DNA of 64,000 nucleotides from the NCBI RefSeq assembly GCF_000687475.1, contig NC_057319.1, positions 1,054,001-1,118,000 of the forward strand. Direction: 5' to 3'. This document shows positions 34,478-44,643 of this stretch, in pieces; the first letter of the stretch is position 1, and each line of letters begins with the position of its first letter. Below the pieces are notes generated by a model that was not told where the DNA came from, made no database searches, and saw only the letters and a list, made by a program, of their open reading frames with translations. Origin of the DNA: Ustilaginoidea virens (Eukaryota > Ascomycota > Sordariomycetes > Hypocreales > Clavicipitaceae). The position numbers and the translations under genes are program-made.

Positions 34478-35540
34478 ATGTCGATGCCGCGCCCGCCGCC
34501 CCGGGCCTTGAGGCTCCTTCACAGCAGCCCGTCCCGCGCGGCGGCCCGACGCGCGCCCGACCCCCGCGTGCGCGACCTCGCCACCCCCCAGCAGGACGAA
34601 TACGCCGTCCTCCGCGACCACTACGGTGCGTACCCGTCCGTCCCCTTCCCCCCCTCCCTTTCATCCCCATCTTAGGAATGTCCCCAAGGCCACGGGCCGC
34701 ATGCAGCGGGCAGCAAACCCCCCCCCCCCAACTGACGGACGCGCAGCAACGCCCAAGCACCCCATCGTGCTGGCCCACGGCCTCCTCGGCTTCGCCCAGC
34801 TGCGCCTCACGCCCGGCCTGTCCATCCCCTACTGGCGCGGCATCCGCGAGGCCCTCGCCGCGCAGGGCGCGCACGTCATCGCCGCGACGGTCCCCCCGAC
34901 GGGCACCATCGCCGACCGCGCGGCCCAGCTGGCGCGCGCCATTGCCGCCGGCGCGCCCGGCGTCCCCGTCAACATCGTCGCCCACAGCATGGGCGGCCTC
35001 GACGCGCGGCACATGATCGCCTTGCCGCCCGCGGCAGAAGGCGGCGTCGGCGTCGGCGTCGGCGTGCGCGTCGCGTCGCTGACGACGGTGTCGAGCCCGC
35101 ACCGCGGGTCCGCCCTCGCCGACTGGGCGCTCCGCCCGGCCTGGCGGCGCCGGCTGCTGCGCGGGGCGGCGCCGGCCGTCGCGCAGCTGACCCCGCGGCG
35201 GATGGAGGCCTTCAACGCCCGCGTGCGCGACGACCCGCGCGTGCGGTACTTCTCCTACGGGGCCGACGCGGGCGCGCCGCCGCTGCTGAGCCCGTTCCGC
35301 CTGGCCGCCGGGGTGCTGGCCCGCGCCGAGGGCCCCAACGACGGGCTGGTCAGCGTGGCCAGCAGCCGCTGGGGGGAGTACCGCGGCACCCTGGAAGGCG
35401 TGAACCACCTCGACCTGATAAACTGGCCGAACCGGGTGCGGTGGGCCGTGGGCCGCTGGACGGGCGCAGGCGGCACCGGCTTCAACGCCGTGGCGTTTTA
35501 CCTGGCCGTGGCGGACATGCTGGCCAGGGAGGGCTTGTGA
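34478..35540 (+). CDS. Mitochondrial-type triacylglycerol lipase (alpha/beta hydrolase)
   Basis: Model of two exons, 34478-34625 and 34747-35540, giving 313 residues. The intron (GTGCGT...CTGAC...GCAG) was chosen because it joins RDHY to ATPKHPIVLAHGLLGF, the usual start of this lipase fold; an earlier AG at 34675 gives the wrong frame. The catalytic triad is visible: Ser130 in AHSMGG, Asp248 in NDGLV, His270 in NHLDLI. HGLLGF supplies the oxyanion-hole region. The N-terminus (MSMPRPPPRALRLLHSSPSRAAARR) is rich in Arg and Ser with no acids, like a mitochondrial presequence, as in yeast Tgl2, which is of this type. The nucleophile elbow starts with Ala instead of Gly. A GV repeat (GVGVGVGV) near residue 150 comes from a GGCGTC repeat. 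A CT-rich promoter lies at 34405-34445. Confidence 0.85.
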
Positions 35541-35889
35541 GACGGTAGATTCAAAAGGCGACGTATAGACGGGTAGATGGGGTTATGGAGTTATGGAGCT
35601 ATGGGGTCATGGGGTCATGGGGTCGACAGAACTTGGGCACAAGAGGTATCAGTATTAAAAAGATAAATAAAAAAATATAGCAAAGCCAAGTCACGGGCAC
35701 CCGGTCTCTGGGGCACGACTTGCCCTGCCAGCCGCTCGCTCGTTTGCATTGCCAACCGCACAAACACACGGCCCTGCGGAGCAGCCCGACAAAGGCGCCG
35801 GATGGCGAGTCCGGCATAAATAACCAAGCGGCCGGCTGCGGAGACTGGACTCGCCGCACGCGCGTCCGCGGTCCTCGCCCGGATGTCAC

Positions 35890-35930
<41 letters not shown>

Positions 35931-36020
35931 AAGCCCGCAACACCACCCCCAGCCCAAAAGCGTTTCCCTTGCCCCCCCCCCCTTCCTCCCGTGCATTCGG
36001 CCTCGGAAAACAGCCCCGGC
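35541..36020. other. Intergenic region with (CTG)13 microsatellite
   Basis: This lies between the 3' ends of the lipase (+) and the small membrane protein gene (-). It includes a GGGGTCATGGGGTCATGG-type direct repeat (about 35600-35622) and a perfect (CTG)13 tract at 35891-35930. Both strands show long frames through the triplet (poly-Leu, poly-Cys, poly-Gln), which are artefacts of the repeat. Confidence 0.7.
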
Positions 36021-36383
36021 CTAGTACTTGGGCTGGTTGCGCTCCTTTCTGCGCTTAAGGCACTTGGCAATGTACAAGCCAATGACGCCGACGGCAACTT
36101 TGAAACGAGTTAGCAGAGGGAACCCGATAAGAAAGACCGCGGCTAGAAAGGAGGGCCACGGGTCAAAGGGGACCAGGGGCCGGGCATCATTGGGATCCCC
36201 CGACGAAAACCGCCGCCCGGACACCCAGGGGAGCAACAAGATGTGCAGCAGGCGGCGCGTACCGACAAAGACGATGCAGAAAACGACCATGACGCCCACG
36301 TTGTTCGCGGGCCAGCTGTCGCCGCGCTTGGCGATGGCGCGGGCGGCCTGGCGGGCCAGAAGAGCAGTGTTGACGGCAGCCAT
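36021..36383 (-). CDS. Small conserved-looking membrane protein, 120 residues
   Basis: Single-exon frame starting MAAVNTALLARQAARAIAKRGDSWPANN. It has two hydrophobic segments (about residues 28-53 and 80-108). The N-terminus is Ala/Arg-rich with no acidic residue in the first 20, which could be a mitochondrial signal or simply a cytosolic tail. The C-terminus is very basic (KCLKRRKERNQPKY), and the loop between the segments is Pro/Asp-rich. I do not recognise the family. The even composition and the ATG in a reasonable context (GGCTGCC after it) support a real gene, but there is no motif proof. It converges with the lipase gene. Confidence 0.6.
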   Translation of the reverse strand: MAAVNTALLARQAARAIAKRGDSWPANNVGVMVVFCIVFVGTRRLLHILLLPWVSGRRFSSGDPNDARPLVPFDPWPSFLAAVFLIGFPLLTRFKVAVGVIGLYIAKCLKRRKERNQPKY

Positions 36384-37730
36384 TGGATTGGGCGTCGTGC
36401 GCGGTTGGCAGGTGCGATGCTTTTTTGCTGTTCGGCGGGAGTCAGGGAACGCTTTTCTGCTGCTGGCGGGAGTCGGGGAATGCTTTCTTCTGCTGCTTGA
36501 CGGGGAGCCAAGGACAGGAGGTTAGCAGGGGAGCACGACGCGAGGCCTTTCGCGGCGGACGGGCACGCGGCAGGAATGTCTCTGTCTCCGGGCAGGGGGG
36601 GAAGGGGGGGGGAGGGGGGTTGAGGGGGGTTGAGGGCATTTAGTAGCCCACGCGATGCGCAGCCAAAACTCTGACGCGGCTTCGAGCGCACGAGCACTCC
36701 CATTCCGCAAGCCGAGCGCCCCCCTCCCCCGGTCTTCGGAAGAGACACAATCCCCAAGCCCCGTGCCCGGGGGACGGGCCCAGCAAGCCGGCGGGCTGAG
36801 GAGCGTCGTCAAACTCACTCACCTGTGACGGAACCGTGAGGATGCAAAAAGTGGAAAGGGAAAAGGAAAAGGGAAAGCAGCAATTTCTTTGTCGAGGCTG
36901 CCGTGGGCGGCGCACCAATGCCATGGGTGGTGGGGTGGGCGCCGCGCAGAAAAAGCGGGGCCCCACGTCACGGGCTAGCCGGAAGCGAAGCCCAAAAAAA
37001 AAAAAAAAAAAAAAAAAAAAACCCGGCAAACTCCGACCGGACAACGAGGCGGCGCCGCTGGCTTGGCTGGGCAGAGCAGAATATCCCAGGCGGTGAGAAA
37101 GGAGAAAGGGCCTGGTTGCCGTGTTTGCCGAGAACAGCCGCCGCGAGTGCAGGTCGACGGCAGCCTCGGGTTCGGGGTCCCCCGTCTGGTCCTTTTTTGT
37201 GCATAAAGTCCGTTGTTTTGGAAATCCCGCAAGGATGGAGGGCATCAGTCAAACGGCCAGGCACGGCGACGAGAAGCCGCAGTTGGTGTGGCGCCACCAG
37301 GCACTTTGGCGCTGCTTGTTTACGTACCTGGGAATGTACTCCGTACTCCGCATGTATTGACTGTAGCATTTTGCTGTGCTCGTCCCTCCCATGTACGTAT
37401 ATGCGTTGCTTTCATTCACTGTATCCACCGCTGGGTCGCGCTGCGCTATGAATTTAGTGGACTGTGCCCTGTTTCACACCCGAGGGTACGTGCCTGGCAT
37501 GCCCCTACGTTTCCCTACAGCGGTTCAATGTTGGCCTGCCGAGGCTTCTTCATGCCACACTTTGTCGTCAATCGTCGTCAATCGAGGATAAACAAACAAT
37601 CCTCTGCAATTGACAGATTACCACCACTTATTCGACCATTTTTCCCTCTGCCCTCTGCAAATCACCACCACCACCACCTCCTCCTCCTCCTCCTTCAGCC
37701 TTCAACCCCCTCCCTCTGCACCAGCGGCAC
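36384..37730. other. Intergenic region with poly(A) tract
   Basis: Upstream of the small membrane gene and downstream of the 733-residue gene (both minus). It holds a G-rich stretch (about 36594-36632), a perfect A28 run at 36994-37021, TACTCCGTACTCCG at about 37338-37351, and a CACCAC/CTCCTC pyrimidine tract at 37663-37700. The many overlapping ORFs here look like GC-rich noise; I see no supported gene. Confidence 0.55.
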
Positions 37731-39932
37731 CTACGCCTCGTGGAATGTCCCCTCCCCCCAGCCATAGACTCGCCCCAGCCGCCTCGCCAGCAGCAGCAGC
37801 CCGTAGCCCTCAATCCGCGACTTGTGCGGCCTGTGCGTCGTGACGCACCTCTTGGCCGACATTGTGCTTGGCGGGAGGAAGCTGACGACCGAGCCAAACT
37901 TGGGCACGACAGAGAAGCCCAGCCTGGCCATGGCGGCCTCGAAGGCGTCCCAGCCGACGGGCCCTCGCGCCTCCGACTTTCTGAAGATGGCGTCAAAGAC
38001 CCGGGCTGTGGCCGCGTCGACCGGGACTCGGGGCGTCGGCGCACGGCCGTCGGCGCCCACACCCACCGGCAGCCCGTTCGACGCATCTGTCGGGTTCGCC
38101 GCGACGGCGGCTGCTTCGACGACGACGACGCCGCCGCCGCCGCCGCCGCGCCTCTTCTCCTTTTCGCGCCGTGGTGGAGCTTGACCGGGGGGGCTTGCCG
38201 CCGCTGCGGGAAACCGAGGACACGGTGCGTCGTCGCTCTGGTCCATTTGCGCCCTGGCTCGCTGGTGCCGCTCGGCGAGCTCGGCGGCGCATTCCGACGT
38301 CATGTTCTGGTAGGCGGCGCGCATGGTCGCGCCCAGCGTGCTGCTGCGCAGGTGGTCGTCCATGGCTGCCAAGGCCCCCGCGGCCATGCCGTCCTGCAGC
38401 AAGTGGTCGATGGGCACGGCAAAGTCGCGCAGGTCGACGCCCGCCTGGAGCCGGGCAACCAGCGCATCCAGCTCCTGCAGCTTGTCCGTCAGGGTCTGCC
38501 CCGTTTTCCGCGACAAGGGTGGCAGCGGCATCGCGCACGCAACGTCCTGGATAAAGGCCACGACGACGGCCAAGTCTCCGAGCGCCTCGGTCTCGGCCGC
38601 CTCGAGCTTGTCCTGCTCGTCGGGGTGCGCCCGGTGCAGGTCGCTCAGCTTGCTGATCCACTCGACGGCCTGGGCGGGACCCGTCTCGGGCTGGCACAGT
38701 CGCAGCATGTAGTACAGCTGCGTGTCCGCGCCGAACAAGCCCTTGACGTTCCCCCTGAGAGCGACGCGTGCGGCGCCCGTTTTACCACCTGGCGCGTTTG
38801 ATATCCGCTTGAACCACTTTCTGCCAGAGTGAGCCTGCACGAACCGCTTGAAGTTGCCCTGCGCGCGAGCGTACTCAATGTGGTAGGCGTTGACCAGCTC
38901 CTGCTGCACAATCATGCGGTACGCCTTGTCCAGCGCAGGGTGGTCCTGCAGGCGCTGCAGGAGAAGGTTGATGTAGGACCATATCGAGACCCCTCTGACT
39001 GCATCTTGCACGGCCTCGTACAGCACCGGGCTGATGTGTCTGTCCGTGTGGACGGGGAGCCTGCGGCCCTTCTCATCGGCCACGAGCTCTGGCTGGGTGA
39101 AGAATCGGATATTGACCACGTGCGCGAGGGCACGGGGCTCCGTCAGCATCAGTTCCAGATGGTCCTCGAGGCACAGCTGCTGCTCGTGCGCGCTGGCGGA
39201 AACTTCGGGCACAGTCAGCTTAGGCTGCTGCCCCCTGGTGGAGGAGGTGAGCCGGGGAAGCGCCTGCGACGCGGGACCGGCGGGTTTTTTCGGAGCCGGT
39301 TTCTGGCTTCTGCCGTCCGCCCCGGCCTCCAGTATGTCCTCGATCAATATGTTGAGCAGCTGCAGGATGGTTGTTTGCCTCGTGATGATCAGCTCGCCCA
39401 TGGATTGCGGCACAACCACCTGAGCGCGAATCCCCGGCGCCAGCGCAGCCAGGCTCTCCGCGCGGCCAGACACAATCGTGATGGAGTTGCCGTACTCTTC
39501 ATCGTCGTAAAACAAAGTGTAGCTGTCCTTGAAGCGCTGCGCATGACGCAGCCCCTTTTCCGTCATCATCTTGAGGATGAAGCCATGATCGCCCAGCTCT
39601 CCGTCCACCACGCCGCGGCAGTATTGCTCTGAAAGGGGAACCGTAGCTGTTCCCGTAGCTCGGTGCTGGAGGAGGTGCAGCAAAAAGTCCGACCCTGGCT
39701 TCGCAACGTCCCGGAGGTTCATCTCCGGGACGAATTTGTACACGTCCCCCAACGACTTGTCGGCCGAGTGCTGCAGGACGACGCCGCCAGCGGCGCCGGC
39801 TTTGAAGCACTTGGCCCGCTGGGGTCCGTCTAGGGAGCGCCAAATGCGTGCAATCGCCGCGCTGTGTGTCTTGTATTTCCTCGACAGATCGCCGTAGAGC
39901 TCTCGGAGGTGGTCAGCGCTTGTCAGCTCCAT
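37731..39932 (-). CDS. 733-residue protein with HicA-like C-terminal block
   Basis: A single uninterrupted frame from ATG at 39932 to the stop at 37731. The first ~220 residues (MELTSADHLRELYGDLSRKY...) and the middle (about 290-560) are mostly helical with no named domain that I recognise. A low-complexity Arg/Gly/Val linker (REKEKRRGGGGGGVVVVEAA) follows. Residues 640-733 form a compact block: RVFDAIFRKS, LGFSVVPKFGSVVSFLPP, THRPHKSRIEG, LLLLARRLGRVYGW. The order of glycine-serine, aromatic strand, Pro-His and terminal helix resembles HicA-type small RNA-binding folds. Similar fungal proteins have, to my recollection, been annotated as 'ipa protein'; that label carries no function. RNA binding is inference only. 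Confidence 0.8.
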   Translation of the reverse strand: MELTSADHLRELYGDLSRKYKTHSAAIARIWRSLDGPQRAKCFKAGAAGGVVLQHSADKSLGDVYKFVPEMNLRDVAKPGSDFLLHLLQHRATGTATVPLSEQYCRGVVDGELGDHGFILKMMTEKGLRHAQRFKDSYTLFYDDEEYGNSITIVSGRAESLAALAPGIRAQVVVPQSMGELIITRQTTILQLLNILIEDILEAGADGRSQKPAPKKPAGPASQALPRLTSSTRGQQPKLTVPEVSASAHEQQLCLEDHLELMLTEPRALAHVVNIRFFTQPELVADEKGRRLPVHTDRHISPVLYEAVQDAVRGVSIWSYINLLLQRLQDHPALDKAYRMIVQQELVNAYHIEYARAQGNFKRFVQAHSGRKWFKRISNAPGGKTGAARVALRGNVKGLFGADTQLYYMLRLCQPETGPAQAVEWISKLSDLHRAHPDEQDKLEAAETEALGDLAVVVAFIQDVACAMPLPPLSRKTGQTLTDKLQELDALVARLQAGVDLRDFAVPIDHLLQDGMAAGALAAMDDHLRSSTLGATMRAAYQNMTSECAAELAERHQRARAQMDQSDDAPCPRFPAAAASPPGQAPPRREKEKRRGGGGGGVVVVEAAAVAANPTDASNGLPVGVGADGRAPTPRVPVDAATARVFDAIFRKSEARGPVGWDAFEAAMARLGFSVVPKFGSVVSFLPPSTMSAKRCVTTHRPHKSRIEGYGLLLLARRLGRVYGWGEGTFHEA

Positions 39933-40779
39933 ACTTTCGATTGTTGGCTGCGAGTGGCTTGGCTTGGCGATACAGGAGGGTTGGTTGGCTCAGAATCTCG
40001 CATCCATGCATGCATGCATGGCTTCACATCCCCTACCTTTAGGTTGTGGGGTGGGTCCGTCGAATACAATCCACCCTGCCACCCTGTAGCCAATCCCAGG
40101 CCCACGCCCACGTGACTGCCTGTGTAGCAGGGGGGGTTTCGCCTGATGCTTCAGTTGCATGAGTCATGTGGCAAAATCACACAGAAGCCTTCTTTCTATA
40201 TTAGGTACTGTACCTGAGATAGCAATATCAAGAATTTCATCGCCTCTTTTCTTCCTTTATAATCATCGTCACACTCAACAGGTCATTAGTCTGGCGACGC
40301 TCAACCACGAAAACCCCACGGTGATCCTTCTATGCTCCGGCCCTCAAATTCCTTTAGCAATCTTGAGTCGCAGCATGGGGAGGTACAAGGATCAGATGAT
40401 CGAGGAAATGGACGAGGACGAGGAATCTAGAATTTGCTCTGGATGATATAGAAGCGCCCTGGTATGCATTCCAATAGAACGGTCTGTCGCTTTGCGATCT
40501 CTTGCTTCGACTGGTGCGTTAAACGTAGCCATCACTCTGTGGAGGAAACTTCCCGATGGATATCCTGCAGAGACGTATCAAAGATGCTTGACCATATTCT
40601 CTTCTGTGACGATGCGAGGCATTTTTCAGTATCAGAATGCTGCCTGCCAGCACCTCTTTTCTTCTTCCATCGTTGAGCTTATAAACGGCGAGGAAAAGGG
40701 ATTGCCGGCGCGTATCTGAGCTGAGTTGGGGCGACTGATGGGAAACTCGCAAGCAAAGACTGCGCCTCTGCAGCAGAGG

Positions 40780-40838
<59 letters not shown>

Positions 40839-41475
40839 CCCTTCTTGTCTCCCAAGTCCTGGCTTTCTCTTCCGATTCTTGGCTGTTGCTTCCCGACATT
40901 CCAGATCACGGAAACAGCTAGGAAGCAACCTGTCAACGACGCAGCCTGCTTGTTTGAGGATAAATTAGGTGCCTAGATCAGCAAGCAGCCCGGTTTGGTT
41001 CTGAAGGCATCCCAGTTGCGATGCGGGGTATCTTGGCCTGTACAGTGCCTGGCTGCGTGCATTTTACCCAACCGACCGAAATCAAAGATCAACGGGACTG
41101 TTGGATTTCAATCCGTCGCTGGACAAATATTCGTCTAGAGCAGAGATAGATGCCTGAAGCAACACATTTCACTGATTGAGTCTTCAATCTGCAACTTGTA
41201 TGAACAACCCAAAGCTCCTCAACAACTGGCAGCCGCCTCTCTTCTCTTCCTCCAAGCGGTTTCGAACCAACGTACAGTGTTTGCTTTGCGGAAAGTCCAA
41301 CCACACACACTGTATAGTCGCCCTGCCGGAAAAGTGAGGGGGTTCCAGCGACTGAAACAAACATAACCTCGTCTCGGACACTTTGAACTCCCCACCCGTA
41401 ACTTTTGTCGTCGCCGGGCCAAGACGTCACTGCCCAGGCGGTCCAACACGCTCATCCGCGAGAATAGGGGCGAGA
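39933..41475. other. Intergenic region, possible small or broken gene around 40159-40719
   Basis: This is the divergent promoter region between the 733-residue gene (-) and the transporter gene (+). Two plus-strand open stretches in one frame, 40159-40446 (ending DEDEESRICSG) and 40492-40719 (MRSLASTGALNVAITLWRKL...), are separated by a single TGA. They could be exons or a broken small gene, but no motif or clear splice pair supports this. A T55 run occupies 40784-40838. A (CATG) repeat (CATCCATGCATGCATGCATG) lies at about 40002-40020. Confidence 0.4.
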
Positions 41476-42882
41476 ATGGCGTCGTGGCTGGGCCGTATCC
41501 GCCGCATCAATGCCCACAATGCATCCACCTTTCGACGCGCCCCCTTGGCCGAGATCTCGGGCTCGCTGGGCGATCTGGGCACATTGCTACCACTCATGAT
41601 TTCTCTGGCAATCCAGAGGTCTGTCAGCCTGGGCTCCACGCTCGTTTTCTCGGGAATCTTCAACATCCTCACCGGAGTCGTGTTTGGCATTCCGCTGCCT
41701 GTGCAGCCCATGAAGGTAAACTTGACTCGGACGGGTTACGCAGCTCCTTCAATCATGCCAACCACGCTCAAGGGGCTAAGAATATCTGCGTAGGCCATTG
41801 CCTCGGCCGCTCTGTCCAGCCAGCAAGACTCGTCCATCGGAGTAGTCATGGCAGCTGGTCAGTGGGTTGGGGCAGCCGTGCTCTTGATGAGCGCAACGGG
41901 TTTGCTGACATGGGCCACCGCTGTGGTTCCCATACCCGTTGTCAAGGGGATCCAGCTCGGCGCCGGCTTGTCCTTGATCACGGGCGCTGGATCGTCGCTT
42001 CTGCAGCCCCTTGATTGGATCCATCCGGTTCTGGACAATAAGCTGTGGTCTCTGTTGGCGTTCCTCGTGCTCATTGTCACGCAGCGCCTGCCCAAGTTTC
42101 CCTACGCTTTGCTCTTCTTCGCCGTCTCCATCGTGTTTGCCTTCATCACCATTGCAAGCTCTCAGCGCAGCCTTCCCGGGCTCCATGTATGGACGCCTCG
42201 CTTCGTCCTGCCCGAATGGGTTGGGTTGGCCGTTCCCGGTTTCCCAGCGCTGTCCATGGCCGTCGGCCAGCTCCCTCTGACGACTCTGAATTCCGTCATC
42301 GCCGTCAGCGCCTTGGCGTCCGATCTGCTTCCGGACGTCCCGACGCCATCCGTAACGTCCATTGGCTTCAGCGTCGCGTTGATGAACCTGACCGGGACGT
42401 GGTTTGGGACGATGCCTCTGTGTCACGGCGCCGGCGGCCTAGCGGCGCAGTATCGCTTCGGAGCCCGCAGCGGCGCCAGTGTCATCTTCCTGGGGTCTGT
42501 CAAGGTAGTTCTCGGCCTCGCCTTTGGCGAGACGCTGATCGAGCTGCTGCAGTCGTACCCCAAGAGCATACTCGGAATCATGGTCCTCGCTGCTGGCCTG
42601 GAGCTGGCCAAGGTAGGGCACACCTTGAACAAGGGAGCCTCCGATCTATGGGAAGGCTCGGCGGGTGCACGGCGACCCCGTGCATTGCGCGATGACGAGC
42701 GCCTGGAGCGGTGGACCGTCATGCTGATGACGGCGGCGGGGATTCTCGTCTTCAAAAACGATGCTGTGGGCTTCTCGGCTGGCATGCTCTGTCACGCGGC
42801 GTATAAGCTGGCTGACTGGGTAAGTAGACGGGGGCGGGATCGAGCATCACAGGGTGAACGGGGCCCATTACTTGGTTGCTAA
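41476..42882 (+). CDS. Molybdate transporter, MOT1 family
   Basis: Two exons, 41476-41715 and 41794-42882, 442 residues. The intron (GTAAAC...TAG, 78 bases) joins PVQPMK to AIASAALS, the conserved motif of the family. Two signatures are visible: AEISGSLGDLGTLLPL near residues 25-40 and MPLCHGAGGLAAQYRFGA near residues 283-300. These are the N- and C-half repeat motifs of MOT1-type molybdate carriers (related to SulP sulphate transporters but without a STAS domain). About ten hydrophobic segments fill the rest. The expected role is import of molybdate or its release from the vacuole for molybdenum cofactor synthesis. The C-terminus (GERGPLLGC) is hydrophilic then PLL. Converges with the next gene. 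Confidence 0.88.
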
Positions 42883-43060
42883 ACCTCTGCATTGTGCCTT
42901 TCATGGCGATGGTTCCCCCCTACCCCTTTCCCCGTTGGTGTGGTCCTTTTTCTTTTTTTTTTTTTTCTCTTTTCAAAAGAGAAAGTCCCGTGTCATTACG
43001 CAGCCACTCTCTCTTCTTTTTTTTCTCCTTATCCCCTGTTTTCACAGAGTCCCAGACTCT

Positions 43061-43708
43061 CTAGAAATTCCTTGCAGCCGCGGTATTCCTCGTCAAATCC
43101 TCGCGTGACGAATCGCCATAATGCGTGCCGTGGTCCTTTCGAACCCTCCTCAAAAGAAAGCTCTCAAAGAACAGAAACAACCCGCCGGCCAGGGCCAGAC
43201 ACGCCCCCTCCACAATGGCCGTCACCTCGGCCATGACGCTCCAATCCCCACGCTGCTGCGAGTAGACGCCGACCAAGGTAGAGATGAGGCCGGCCAAGCA
43301 GTTTGCCACGCCCGGCATGACGAGCTTGTTGAGCAACCAGACGTAGTTGTCCCGGTGGCGCAGCGCGAGGACCCCCATGCCAACAAAGGACACGGCGCAC
43401 GCAACGGCCGCAGTCACCAGCAGAGGAATGTTTGCCACGCCCTTGAGGATCCCGTCGGCCGCCGGGTCGGGGTGCCTGCCCTCGACGGATCTCTGCAGGG
43501 TGATGAAGGTGCCGGGGAGGACGAGGAACCCGGCCAGCAGGAGCCAGGCGAAGAAGGAGGCTAGGAGGCTGTGCGAGAGCGGGATGTCGTCCACGTCGAG
43601 GAGCATCTGCACGTAGCGCGAGTGCGTCGAGTCGGTCCGTTGCAGGGGCTTTATCTCCCTCGCGACGGATGCGTGGTGTTCCGGGTCTTGGTTCCAGAGC
43701 TGGGCCAT
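43061..43708 (-). CDS. Four-helix membrane protein, 215 residues
   Basis: I chose the ATG at 43708 (MAQLWNQDPEHHASV), because the longer frame to 43927 adds a Ser/Phe-rich stretch without gene character. Four hydrophobic segments are visible: LLASFFAWLLLAGFLVLPGTF, IPLLVTAAVACAVSFVGMGV, MPGVANCLAGLISTLVGVY and VEGACLALAGGLFLFFESFL. They are preceded by a soluble N-terminus with VDDIPLSHS and followed by a basic C-tail (LLRRVRKDHG). Such DIP...H plus four-segment proteins are widespread and uncharacterised in filamentous ascomycetes, as far as I know. No function can be assigned. The stop lies about 180 bases past the transporter stop, tail to tail. Confidence 0.75.
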   Translation of the reverse strand: MAQLWNQDPEHHASVAREIKPLQRTDSTHSRYVQMLLDVDDIPLSHSLLASFFAWLLLAGFLVLPGTFITLQRSVEGRHPDPAADGILKGVANIPLLVTAAVACAVSFVGMGVLALRHRDNYVWLLNKLVMPGVANCLAGLISTLVGVYSQQRGDWSVMAEVTAIVEGACLALAGGLFLFFESFLLRRVRKDHGTHYGDSSREDLTRNTAAARNF

Positions 43709-44609
43709 GGCGTGGCTTGAGCGGGGACGGCACGGCAAGTAAGGGCAGTGAATCTCCTCATGAAGGGTACCTTGGACGAGGGCCAAGTTTGAGCAAAGGG
43801 GAAACTGAGATTGTAATAAAAGTCTGCTGGAAAATGAAGCGGATTTTGGTGGCGCGTTTGAAGCATAGGCAAGCACGGCCAAGGAAGGGAAACGAAAGCG
43901 AAACAGCCACTCCGGCAAAGGAAACAAGAAGACAAAGGAAAAGAAAGTGGCGGCTACTTTGCGTCAAACATGGGTCGACCGTGAATCGAAGAGGACCGCA
44001 GGTTTATCGCAAGGGTTGCTTTTATACTTGTACCAGCACATGATGGCAGAGAATGGGGTGCCAGGTCCAGCTGGCTGGGCGCTTGGCGATGCCAACAGCC
44101 GCCGGGATCAACATGTACCTACCTACCTACCTACCTTACCTACCCCATAGGTGCATGTAACTACCTAGGTATGTATGTATCACCAGGGATCGACGCCAAC
44201 CACAGCGGCAAGCAACAGCGGCAAGCAACAGCGGCAACCACAGGCGGGTTGGCGAGGGCCGGCGAATCAGAGAGCAGGAGGGCCCTCGAAGCCGCCCGGG
44301 GGGCGCGCGGGCTGCTTGCAGTCTCAGTTAACCGAAACCTCGGGCAAAGAAGTGTTTCAGCCTTGGCCCAGGCCAGGTTGAAGCAGCTCCGCGTCACGGC
44401 AGCCCGCTCGGACGGAAGACGAGAGCCATGGCGTTTGGGTGGACGTGGTGCTGCCGGCTCAAGTCACTTTGGACGCCGCCGAGACCACAGCTCGGCCCCG
44501 GCCCCACAGTGCCCGGGAAGTATGTACCTAGGTACCTTGGGTAGTGCTTTGCCTGCCCTGTGAATTAGGTACCCGTTCGTTTCGCCCAAGTCACGGCTCA
44601 CCAAACACT

Positions 44610-44643
<34 letters not shown>

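Noticed and set aside
34626..34675. Shorter first intron of the lipase gene (AG at 34675)
   Set aside because: It puts exon 2 into the wrong frame, whereas AG at 34746 joins RDHY to the conserved TPKHPIVLAHG block.
34107..35408. 433-codon minus-strand frame
   Set aside because: Antisense of the lipase gene. High GC content keeps the opposite strand open; no motif, and the composition is Arg/Gly/Ala noise.
35615..36097. Poly-Gln (and poly-Leu, poly-Cys, poly-Ser) frames
   Set aside because: They arise only from the (CTG)13 repeat in non-coding DNA.
37740..38801. 353-codon plus-strand frame
   Set aside because: Antisense of the 733-residue gene, which has better protein character and a single clean frame.
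40159..40719. Two small plus-strand frames as a gene
   Set aside because: Separated by a stop, with no splice pair or motif found. Left as a possibility in the intergenic entry only.
42820..43046. A second intron (GTAAGT to CACAG) near the end of the molybdate transporter
   Set aside because: It would replace the plausible tail GERGPLLGC by a long tail overlapping the coding sequence of the convergent neighbour.
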